A stretch of DNA of 64,000 nt from Branchiostoma floridae (lineage: Eukaryota; Chordata; Leptocardii; Amphioxiformes; Branchiostomatidae). Position numbers and translations under genes: made by a program. Below are positions 10,901 to 22,900 of this stretch, piece by piece. The notes under the pieces were generated by a model, which did not search any database, was not told where the DNA came from, and saw only the letters and a program-made list of their open reading frames with translations. Each line of letters opens with the position of its first letter. The first letter of the stretch is position 1. Where the stretch lies: positions 17,274,404 to 17,338,403 of the forward strand of contig NC_049996.1 of assembly GCF_000003815.2 (NCBI RefSeq), read 5' to 3'.

Positions 10901-13900
10901 ACTTCACTGACATAGTGGCCATACAAGGACATGAGCAGTGTATGTATAACTTTTTATGTCATACCTGTGACGCGAAAACGTTCGATACGGGTGTTCCGGA
11001 CCGGGCCGTATGCTTCCATATCGCACAGGTTCGAAAGGCGTATCACACAGGCTCCATTCGAATAAATCGTACTGTTTCGAGCGGGCCGAATACGGCACGG
11101 TTAGCAATTGGAATACCTGATTCAGACGTTGGAACATTGCTGTTGCAACACTTTTCTGTTCGAGGGCACCAAATTTGTTCAACTTCTGGCGCATTTCGCA
11201 TCAAAACATGGGTTTTCTCAGGTGGCGATCCGACCCGCGGTCGGGCTGATACCTTGGGTGATACGGAATACACCGTGTTGTATTCTATATGTATAAGTTG
11301 AGATGTGCAGGCACCTAGTTAGCTTCCAATACTGTACACATCTCAAGGCATTTATGGGAATCGATAATGATAATATTTGTATTTTCCAGCCACGAGGGAG
11401 TGTACATGTGCCGTACTGAGAATGCAGCAGGGGTGGCCACCTGCAGTGCCATGCTCCACGTACAGGGGGCGCCGGTGGAGCGCTCCACTAGCTCAGGGGA
11501 GGAACACGTCAGCAGCTGCATCAGCAGCTTCTCGCCTATGACCAACACCTCAGGGTACGAACTTTGACCTCTGAACTAGAGCACTCTCACCCCTGAACTA
11601 TAGCACTCTCACCTCTGAACTATGGTATTTTCACCATTGCGCTATGGCAATCTCACCTTTCAATTATGGTACTGTCAACTCTGAACTATGGTATTCTTAC
11701 TTTTGAACTTTGGCATTCTCACCTTCGAACTGTATGTTTTTTCACCCTTGCACTGTGACACACACCATCACCTCTGAAATCTATGGAATTCTTCTTACTT
11801 TTGAACTTTCATTGGCATTTTTACCCTTAAACTTTGGTATTTTCGCCCTTGAACTTTTTCACCTTGTAATTTGGTATTTTCACCTCTTAACTTTGACATT
11901 CTCACCCCTGAACTATGACATTCTTGTTTATTTTTGCAGAAGCTCGACCTGTGAGAACCTCACGGACCACACTTCGGAGACGAACTCGCAGGAGGGCTGG
12001 TGCACGCCGGAGCAGCTGTCGGATGTGGAGGGGTCACCGGAGTTCATCAAGGAGCTGGAGTCTCTCCACGCCGTGCAGGGCAGCAGCGTCATCTTCGAGT
12101 GCGAGGTCACGGGGTCACCCGCGCCCACCGTCACCTGGTACAAGGTACGGAGGGGCTGTTCAGTACTGGCTGTGGGTAGGGGGTAAAGAAGGGACTGTTC
12201 AGTACTGGCTGTGGGTAGGGTATAAAGAAGGGACTGTTCAGTACTGGCTGTGGGTAGGGTCTAAAGAAGGGACTGTTCAGTACTGGCTGTGGGATGGGTT
12301 TAAAGAAGGGACTGTTCAGTACTGGCTGTGGGTAGGGTCTAAAGAAGGGACTGTTCAGTACTGGCTGTGGGTAGGGTCTAAATAAGGGACTGTTCAGTAG
12401 TGGCTGTGGGTAGGGTATAAAAAAGGGACTGTTCAGTAGTGGCTGTGGGAAGGGTGTAAAGAAGGGACTGTTCAGTACTGGCTGTGGGTAGGGGATAAAC
12501 AAGGGACTGTTCAGTAGTGGCTGTGGGTAGGGTGTAAACAAGGGACTGTTCAGAAGTGGCAATACAGATCAAGGGTATAAAGTAGGGACTGTGAAACATT
12601 GGCAGTGGGAAGGGTATGAAGTTGGGACTGTTCAAGTTTGGCAACTTGGATATGGTATTAAGTAGGGACTGTTCAGCATTGGTCCTTGTGGGACTCGTTG
12701 CTCATATTTCTTGGTTTTAAGAAACTTCTTGCTGTGCTCTTGCTCTCCCCAGGATGGCCAGCCACTAGTGGAGGATGGAGACCACGTCTCCTTCGAGTCT
12801 CGAGACGATGGTACCTTCCTCCTTACCATCATCGATGTACAGAACCTGGATGTTGGGACCTACACCTGCCGGGCTGCCAACAGTGTGGGGGACGTGGTGA
12901 CACATGCAGACCTGCTGGTCTCAGGTGAGAACACACCTGTACACACCTGTACACACCTCCACTCACCCGTAGAAACATGTACACACACCTGTACACACCT
13001 GTACAAGCCTACACCTGCCGGGCTGCCAACAGCGTGGGGGACGTGGTCACACATGCTGACCTGCTGGTCTCAGGTGAGAACACACCTGTACACACACCTG
13101 TACACACCTGTATACACCTACACCTGCCGTGCTGCCAACAGTGTGGGGGACGTGGTGACACATGCCGACCTGCTGGTCTCAGGTGTGAACACACCTGTAC
13201 ACACCTGTACACACCTGTACAAACTTACACCTGTCGAGCTGCCAACAGTGTGGGGGACGTGGTGACACATGCAGACCTGCTGGTCTCAGGTGTGAACACA
13301 CCTGTACACACCTGTACACACCTGCTGGGCTGCCAACAGTGTGGGGGACGTAGTGACACATGCAGACCTGCTGGTCTCAGGTGTGAACACACCTGTACAC
13401 ACCTGAACACACACCTGTACATACCTGTACAAACTTACACCTGTCGAGCTGCCAACAGTGTGGGGGACGTGGTCACACATGCCGACCTGCTGGTCTCAGG
13501 TGAGTACACACCTGTACACACCTGTACAGACACTTACACCTGCCGGGCGGCCAACAGTGTGGGGGACGTGGTCACACATGCAGACCTGCTGGTCTCAGGT
13601 GAGAACACACCTGTACACACCTGTACAAACTTACACCTGCCGGGCTGCCAACAGTGTGGGGGACGTGGTCACACATGCAGACCTGCTGGTCTCAGGTGAG
13701 AACATACCTGTACAGGTCTGTACTCACGCACACACCTGTACACACTTGTACACACATGCACACACCTGTACACCTGCACACACATGTACCTGTAAGAACA
13801 CACCTGTATACACCTGTACACCTCGGTATTAAGCTCCAGCAGTAGTTTTTAATGCTATGGTTTGAAGCTTAGAAATGTCAGGTAATCTTAATCTCAGTTT

Positions 13901-16900
13901 TTATGTTCATTTTTGCTCCTGAAGTGATTTTGTCTTTTACGTCTTTACTTTTAGTGAGTGGAGGAAAATTTGCTTTCATGTTACAATGGTAACAATTCAT
14001 TCCCATTAAACACAGATTCTGTATGATTGTGTACAATGGATATAATTTGTAACCACTGAATATTTCCTAAGGTCTTCTGAAACCCAGAGCAACAATTAGA
14101 ATGTCTAATTACCATCTTTAATGAGCAATAATTGGCTAGGCCTTTAATAGTTGAATGTAAGTTCATCTGTGACGGTACTTAACATAATGATACGATTTTT
14201 AAGACTTTATATCCGTACACAAAAATAAAGCGCTTACCAACAAGCTTTCGATCAGTCCTCTGATCCTTCTCAAGTTGTAATGACCCAAGACCTAAGTCGC
14301 ACTTCCGGAACGGACGTGCGACGTCAGTAAAGGGTCAAAGGTGCTTGACAGTCGGTATCGGCCCCCGTCTCGGTTGAGGGAAGGTTGGTGGGCTCTGATG
14401 TAAATGGCCTCTTTCACTCCCCTGAGAAAGTAATCCTGTTCGGAATCAAGTATCTCCACCTTGTCGAAATCCACAGAGTGTCCCGGAGATTCTATGTGAA
14501 TGTGTTGTGCCACCTCCGATGTTTTGACTGAGCTGGGCCGTCTATGCTCTAGAAACCTGGTTCTGAGAGCGCGGCTAGTTTCACCTACGTAGGACTCCTG
14601 ACAAGGGCCACGGATGTTTTGGCCTTGGCAAGGAATGTGGTAAATGACACCACACTTATCAGCCTTTGGAGTTTTATCCTTAGGTGCAACCAAATACTGT
14701 CTCAGGGTCTTTGTGGGTTTGAAGCACGTTTTGACTCCGTGCGTGTCAAAGATTCTCCTGAGGGCCTCTGAGAGGTCTTTTACGTACGGGAGTATGACAA
14801 AACCTCTGTTGACACGACCAGGATCACGGTTAGTAGAACTGGGTTTCTCTATACGGGGTAAGTCTACCTTGTCAATGGCCCAACCAGGGTAGCCACATTG
14901 TTTAAGCGCGGAAACCAGATGTTCCTTCTCTGACAGTATATCTTCTTGTTCCGAGATCACAGTTTCAGCTCTATGGAACAAGGTCCTAACCACTCCGAGT
15001 TTATGGTCAAGAGGATGGTTAGAGGCAAAATTAAGATATTGATCAGTGTGGGTGGGTTTTCGGTATATCTTGATGCGGAGAGAACCGTCTTCTTGAATCA
15101 CAGTCAAGGTGTCCAGAAAAGGTAGTGACTTATTCTGTTCCTCCTCTGTCGTAAACTTGATGTCAGGATCTAAACTATTGAGGTGATCTAGGAATTCTTG
15201 TGCATATATCTTCTTGAGTTTGGTATTGGTATCATCTACATACCTAAACCACCACAAGGGAGGGTGGGGGGCGGTGGTAATAGCCAACTGTTCTAAGTGT
15301 TCCAAGTAAAGGTTGCACACGATGGGACTGACTGGAGATCCCATGGCGGCACCATGGATTTGTTGGTAGAACACCTCATTGTATACAAAGTAAGTGCAGT
15401 GCAAACAGACTTCTAATAACTTTACCACATGTGTAGGAGTCAAAGATGTGCGTTTATTCAAGGTACTATCGTCCTTTAGCCTCTGTAGGATAATGTCTAA
15501 AGCTTTGGGCACCGGGACTGAGGTGAACAGAGCAGTGACGTCAAAAGAACGTAATTCCTCGTCAGGTTCCACCCGTTTGTCTTTGAGAAGTTCGGCAAAA
15601 TGTTGGGAATTTTTGACGTGATGTGACGAATTACCAACTAGCGGTGAGAGAATTTCCGCCAAGAATTTTGAGCTTTGGTAGGTGATAGAGTCCACACTAC
15701 TCACGATTGGTCTGAGTGGCGTCCCAGGTTTATGAATCTTCGGGAGACCATAGAACTTTGGCGGAGTTTCCGTTGTCGGGTAGATCTGTCTATACGTAAT
15801 ATTACTGATTGCCCCGTCTGTTAAAATAAGTTGCAACACACTAATCAACTGTTTCTTGTACTCCCCCGTGGGGTCCTTCAAACACTGTGATAACAGGGAC
15901 TCATTAAGCCTCGTTTGGCCTGTAATTAACTAACGATGCTGGTAATTACGAGCACCCCTGGGGTCAAGCTGGCCTTGGGTCATGTTTGTGACAGACTCGG
16001 TCACACACTTGCAGGTATTTCTGTCACAAACTTGTAGCACAGATTCTGAAGTGAAGCTAAAATGTTGAAAACAAAAGGAAAATTGACAATGTGCAAAATT
16101 ACGTGTTGCAAGCAGGTAGACATAAGGTTAAACAACAATGCAGATACACAGTGAAGGACTGTTTAGGAAGATGCGTTTGCTTGGAAAAACTCTTTTCAAC
16201 CAAAAAGTTGACAAAAACACAAAGAACAACATGCAAGTCTCTGACAGACCCCTGAACATGTTTTAAATTTGATCACGAAAAATAAAAACAAAGAAGTTTA
16301 AAGAAACCAAAGAAGCCAAATTGGGAAAAGGTCAGAGGGGTCGTTACTATGGTAACCGGTAGGAATAATGACCAGTTATTATGGAGCATGTAGTGAGGGG
16401 TTATAGCTGTTCGTGGGACGGCAGGTGAGTTTAATAACAGACCCGGGATGTCAGAGAGGTTACCAGAGTTCCAGGCAGCTGCTTCAGACATGGTTGAATT
16501 TTAGAAGTCTACGGGAGTGTACGGGTACAGAATGAGGAAACTGTTCAGTTTTTCCTACTGGGTTCCGTCGGTGAACGATCCGGTGGTCACGGACGATCCT
16601 GTTGTGCTGATATCATTCAAGTTGGACAAAGAGGCTGGTGAGAGTGAAGGTGGGAGGCCGAGTTTTAATCTGAACAAAGATAAACATAGTGGAGGGGGGT
16701 GGGTATGGTTAGATTCAGTCAGAAACAAACACTTTCTCATTCATTTTTCAGTTGCGTCGAGCAGTAGAACAACATCGGTGAGCTCCTACAAGGCGTCAGG
16801 GCTGGATGAGCTGCCTTCAGGGCAGTCCTTCGAAAGTCTGGGGACCAGTAAGGAGGAGGAGCTACAGATACTGGAGCTGTTACCTGCAGTGGGACCGGAT

Positions 16901-19900
16901 GTCTTACATCTCAGGAGAGGTGGGACGTGTTTGTTTGTTTGTTTGTTTGTTTGCTTGAGAGTCTGCCCAGCGTTTGATGGCAAAGGGTAGTTATCATATT
17001 GGCTGTACATACACATACAGATACAGATACAGAAGCTGGTGTGTTACACAGAAGGGCAGTTATACCATCTATGCAGATATACAAATTCACATGCTTAAGT
17101 TTGGTTTTACCAAGTACACAGATACTGATTCTTCTGTTTCTGGTCTCCATAGGAACGACCCCGCCCCGCCCGGGGTCGCGGCCGGACAGCTCAGCATCCT
17201 CCGACTCCAACCCCATCAAGAGGCTTCGGCTGGAGCACGACTTTGTGTCTGACTTCAGCGAGACAGAGGACTCTACTAAGGTACTGTTCACTCATTCATC
17301 CATCCTTCATTTATTCCTTCACTCCTTCGGCTGGAGCACGACTTTGTGTCTGACTTCAGCGAGACAGAGGACTCCACCAAGGTACTGTTCATTCTTTCAT
17401 TTATTCATTCTTCCATTCATTCCTTCCTCCATTCCTTCACTCCTTCGGCTGGAGCACGACTTTGTGTCTGACTTCAGCGAGACAGAGGACTCCACAAAGG
17501 TATCACTCATTCATCCCTCCTTCATTTATTCCTTCACTCCTTCGGCTGGAGCACGACTTTGTGTCTGACTTCAGCGAGACAGAGGATTCCACAAAGGTAT
17601 CACTCATTCATCCCTCCTTCATTTATTCCTTCACTCCTTCGGCTGGAGCACGACTTTGTGTCTGACTTCAGCGAGACAGAGGATTCCACAAAGGTATCAC
17701 TCATTCATCCCTCCTTCATTTATTCCTTCACTCCTTCGGCTGGAGCACGACTTTGTGTCTGACTTCAGCGAGACAGAGGACTCCTCTAAGGTATCACTCA
17801 TTCATCCATCCTTCATTTATTCCTTCACTCCTTCGGCTGGAGCACGACTTTGTGTCTGACTTCTGCGAGACAGAGGACTCCTCTAAGGTATCACTCATTC
17901 ATCCATCCTTCATTTATTCCTTCACTCCTTCGGCTGGAGCACGACTTTGTGTCTGACTTCTGCGAGACAGAGGACTCTACTAAGGTACTGTTCATTCTTT
18001 CATTTATTCATTCATTCATTCATTCCTTCCTCCATTCCTTCACTCCTTTGGTGGGAGCACGACTTTGTGTCCGACTTCAGCGAGACAGAGGACTCTACCA
18101 AGGTACTGTTCATTCTTTCATTTATTCATTCTTCCATTCATTCCTTCCTCCATTCCTTCACTCCTTCGGCTGGAGCACGACTTTGTGTCTGACTTCAGCG
18201 AGACAGAGGACTCTACCAAGGTACTGTTCATTCATTCAATTTCATTCATTCATCCATGCATCCATCCATCCTTCAGTTTGTTCATTCCTTTATTCATGCA
18301 TTCCTTCCTTCATTCCTTCATCCATCCATCCATCAATTGATTCATTCATGCATTCATTCATTCATCCATTTTTCGCTCATTCATTTGCTCATCCATTCAG
18401 TAATTTGTCCTTTCATTCATTCATTTATTCATTAGTCTGCCAAATGATATGAAAGAATTTGTTCTTTTCAAAAAAGGCTGATACATATGAAACTGAAGTT
18501 TATATTAAGTATCTTCAGATGTTCGTTTAGAAGCTTGAAACTTCAATGCCAGACTTACAATGTGAAAGTTTTTTATGTATCATTTACTTCACAACTGGGG
18601 TAACAAATATATGACTACTTTCACTTTAACGACTACTTTGTAATTTGCTTGTCTTCCTATATGGAGACATTGACGTCATGCAACAATCAGTATTATTATC
18701 AGGATCCGAACCTGGTGCAAAGACTCGGAATCAGGTTAAAAGGATGAAGCATTGTAGTTTTATAACTCCCCGTCCATCCCTTAAGGTGTTTGAGTTGGTC
18801 AGGTTTCCATATTTGTACTGCTTTCTTCCATTTTTTCCATCCTATGTTGTTTTAGTCAGAACAACCCTGAAGCTATTTTGGTGGTTATGTAGAATTGTAC
18901 TATATTTGGCAGGTTCTCCGTCTAATTAGTGTGTTAATTAAAGGGTTAATGACGTACAAATAACTCAGCGGGACAGGTCACAGACCATGTTGTTAACCAC
19001 AAAGTTAATGAGTATGGTCGTTAGACAATTACAGTGATTTTTCCTGTAAACCACTAATTCATGAAATGTTTGGGATTAGACATTAAGTATAATGTTTACT
19101 TGCTCATGTGTGCGTCATCTGAAGGTGATTTAGGGCATTTTCAACCATTCTTAACTTTTGACTGGAAATGAAGCTTTTCTTGTATCGTAAACGTACATGT
19201 ATGAGGGTGCTTCAGGCATTTAGCCTCAGGTGTCAAACCTCTACATGTAAAAGAACCCCTAGCTTGAAAATTGCTTTTGCAGAATATGAAAAGACAATAT
19301 CCGGGTGAATCTTTACATAATAGATTATCACTTACTCATTCACTTTGTGTTTTATAGTCGATCATTTCTGTCTTGGTTTGACTTGCTTGATTTTGAAGTG
19401 AAATGTTCATTATAGCCATAGATTTTGTAACCCTCTCAAGTTTTGGTTCAAGATACTCACTGCAAAACTGTAGAGCATTGAGGACATGTAGAAATTTCTG
19501 TAGTATTTTGTCTGTAAAGCCTTTTTCTTGTCCCCTTCTGTCTTGATTTTAAACTCATGTGTTTGTTATAGCCATAGATTTTGGTTTAAGGTTAACTCTC
19601 TGATAAATTGTAGATGACAAAAGGCAGTGTGAAAGTTTTTCTCTTCCCCATGCAGAATGCAGATCAGTTACTAACACAGTAGGTTAGACATGTGAGAGTT
19701 TTGACTGTTTTTTCTTGTCCCCAGAGTGCTGAGCAGTACACAGTAGTGAGTGACTACACACCTGATGATACAGAGCAAGACAGGGTTCCGCTGAAGGAAG
19801 GTATTACTAAGAGTTTCTACTTAACTCACCTGATTCGTCCGGTGGGGTCGTGTGGTTGTGTGGGTGTTTGGCACAGAACCCAAAGGTCCTGGGTTCAAAT

Positions 19901-22900
19901 CCTATCATGATGCTGATCTTGGGCTACTATGAAATTCACTCCAACAAATATATTTTAAGCTCATTCCTCTTAAATCAAGGAAAACAAAATAACAGAATAA
20001 CAACAATACATGTATGTCTTACGCAGATATTGTGTTCTTACTAGTACAATAGTTGCCATCTGTTCACTGATTTGTTAGTTCTTTCTTCTTTCTTCACCCT
20101 CAAACAACACTCACATTTAGTTGCATACATGGTTCCAAATACCACTATTTTTTAATCATTTTAAAAGTTTTCACAGAATTGTGAGTCACCAGTTAACAAT
20201 ACAACAGGGAAAGTATAAACCTGACAACTTTCTACATCACACCCCCAACCCACGAGTTGCCCATCCAGTATGTCATGTTGTATATATCAGGATTTTTTTT
20301 AAAGACTGAGACTAACTTAATTCAGCCATGTTTACAGCAATGTATAACAGGCTGCAACGTTGTTTCAGTATGTCCTTGTATGTATATGTATATATGTATG
20401 AATAAACCATTGATATATCCTGTTATTTAGTATAGGTCAGGGAAAGGTCGCACAGTGCGGAATTATCACTCATAATAACATATCATCACCTACATGGGTG
20501 ATAACATGTAAGGGCACTGGTGAGTTGAACAACCAGTGCAAAATTACATGTTTGAAGATTTTATCGGTAAAAATGGCAACAAAGTAACAAATCAGTGAGC
20601 AAATTGTTGTAATGATGACAGTCATACAAGACATTCAGTGTAGCAAATTTCCTTGATACAATGGTCTCATACTCTAAACCTTAGAGCCTAAACCAAAGAC
20701 AAATAAAGAATGCTTACTTGTAGAAGCCAATGCAAAAATCTTTTAGTCTCAAGGTACATTACAATTAATTATATTAAAATCATAAAAAGAAGGCAAACTT
20801 ACCAGACTGAGTTTGTCTAGATATCCCACACTAGTATCTGAGTAGATGTGAGTAGTCTCTTTTTATAATTATGCAGTAACCATAGTCCATTTTCCCATGT
20901 ACAAGTATGTCCTTTATGTTTCTACCATGCACTTGTGATTACCTTGAACTTGCAAATAAACTTTCTTTAATTATTTCCTCCTCCTCCTTACAATACACTT
21001 TATGTAGTTACGCAGAAAAAACACACTGAAGATGTCCCCCCCACAGGTCAGATGGTGGAGCTGTTGGACTCATGTATTTGATAGACGTACTTTATGGAAC
21101 TGGAGTTCTGGACCAGTAGATGCCATATTTTGTGCTTGTACAATTGCCATACAATAAAGTTATTACCAGTCACTATCATCACTATTATCTAAAGATGTAA
21201 GCCAGGCTGAAGACGTCTTGTCCCCCCCTCAGGTCAGATGGTTGAGGTGTTGGACTCGTCCAGCCCGGACCTGTGGCTGGTGCGGACCGTGCCCTCCCCC
21301 CCTGAACCCGCCCAGGGCTGGATCCCCCCCTCCTTCCTCCAGACCCTCCCCCACTCCCCCTCCACCCGCAAAGGCAAGTCTGAGACGTCTTGTGAGACGT
21401 CTGGAGACGCCGAGAAGAAACAGCCGAGGAGGGGCAGCAAGGAGATGGAGGCAAGCAGTAAGAGAAGGTGCAGGATGACTTAAGAAAATTCGGGATGTCT
21501 TAAGAAAAATCAGATTGTCTTAAGAAAAATCAGGATGTCTTAAGAAAATTCAGGATCTCTTAAGAAAAATTGTGTCTTAAGGAAAAACAGGATGTCTTAA
21601 GAAAATTCAGGATGTCTTAAGAAAAATCAGGTTGTCTTAAGAAAATTTGTGATGTCTTAAGAAAGAGCAGGATGTCTTAAGAAAATCTTACATCTTAAAT
21701 GAAACTGACTGAAATGTTGCTATCTTCTCTTTCCATCATATATCACTGCTATGTAGACTGTTAAAAAAAGTGTTTTTATAGTTTGCTATATTTTGGAGAT
21801 ACCTCTGAAAACAAAACTTTCTATCTACTTTCTCAAGCACAACTATCTATGTCTGTCAATTCCTACTTTAATAGGGTACATCTCTGCAAAATTCTCTGCC
21901 TCTTGCCTCCTTACCTCTGCCTCTGCCTCTTCCTCTGCTTCTCTTCTCCATTCTCCATGTTTGATGTGTTCTGTACTGTGATGTAGTTTGTAGCAGGCTT
22001 GTTGGTAAGTTCTTCTTTCTTCTTTGACTTGACTTTCTTTCTTTCTTTCTTCTTTCTTGGAAGCTTGGTCTACCTTCAAATGCCTATATTTGATCTAACT
22101 AAAGGATACCTTTTTTAGTATCTCAGTCCTCTTTTATACCATTTGTACCAAAGTTTCTGTTCCATGACAACTGAAACACGTATGATAATAGCAGTAAAAC
22201 ACACACACAAGAAGACAGTCAAACACCATTTGTGCTTTAATGGGCTTCCCAAAAACTTAAAACTTGAGAAAAAGTCTTCCATCAGTGCATATTCAGATTT
22301 GGCATGGGATTGACAAAATATTTTTTACAAAACGACTATTTTTTTGTAAGGAAATGTCTTTTCAACTTTCTCTTTGTTATTTTTCTTGCCCCAGGTTTGT
22401 CCTGGAGGAACTACTAAGGATTTTTATTTCAGCAAGAAAATGTCTTAAAGTTTGCTTTTAACTTTCTCTTTGTAATTTTTCTTGCCTCAGGTTTGTCTTG
22501 GAGGAACTACTAAGGACGGAGGGTGACTACGTACGGGACCTGAAGTTTGTAACCGACCACTACATCGACATGTTTGACTCCCACACGCTGCCGTACCTAC
22601 TCAGGGGGAAACGGGACATCATCTTCATGAACATAGAACAGATTTATGACTTTCATAGTAGGTGAGTTAAATAACACCCCTATGTGTAGACTGGTTTGTC
22701 CCAAAATATGGTCTTCTTGACTGAATTTTGGGTGATGCCACTTTATCTCGGGGGAAACGGGACATCCTCTTCATGAACATAGAACAGATTTATGACTTCC
22801 GTAGTAGGTGAGTTAAATAACACCCCTATGTGTAGACTGGTTTGTCCCAAAATATGGTATTCATCACTGAATTCTGGGTGATGCTACTTTATCTCGAGGG

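Noticed and set aside
12149-12690. Exon-border array after exon 13
   Set aside because: The unit starts inside the intron and contains no exon 13 sequence; an ordinary intronic minisatellite.
21458-21463. Donor GTAAGA for exon 18
   Set aside because: Better consensus than GTGCAG at 21468, but would frameshift into the DH exon; the phase forces the later donor.
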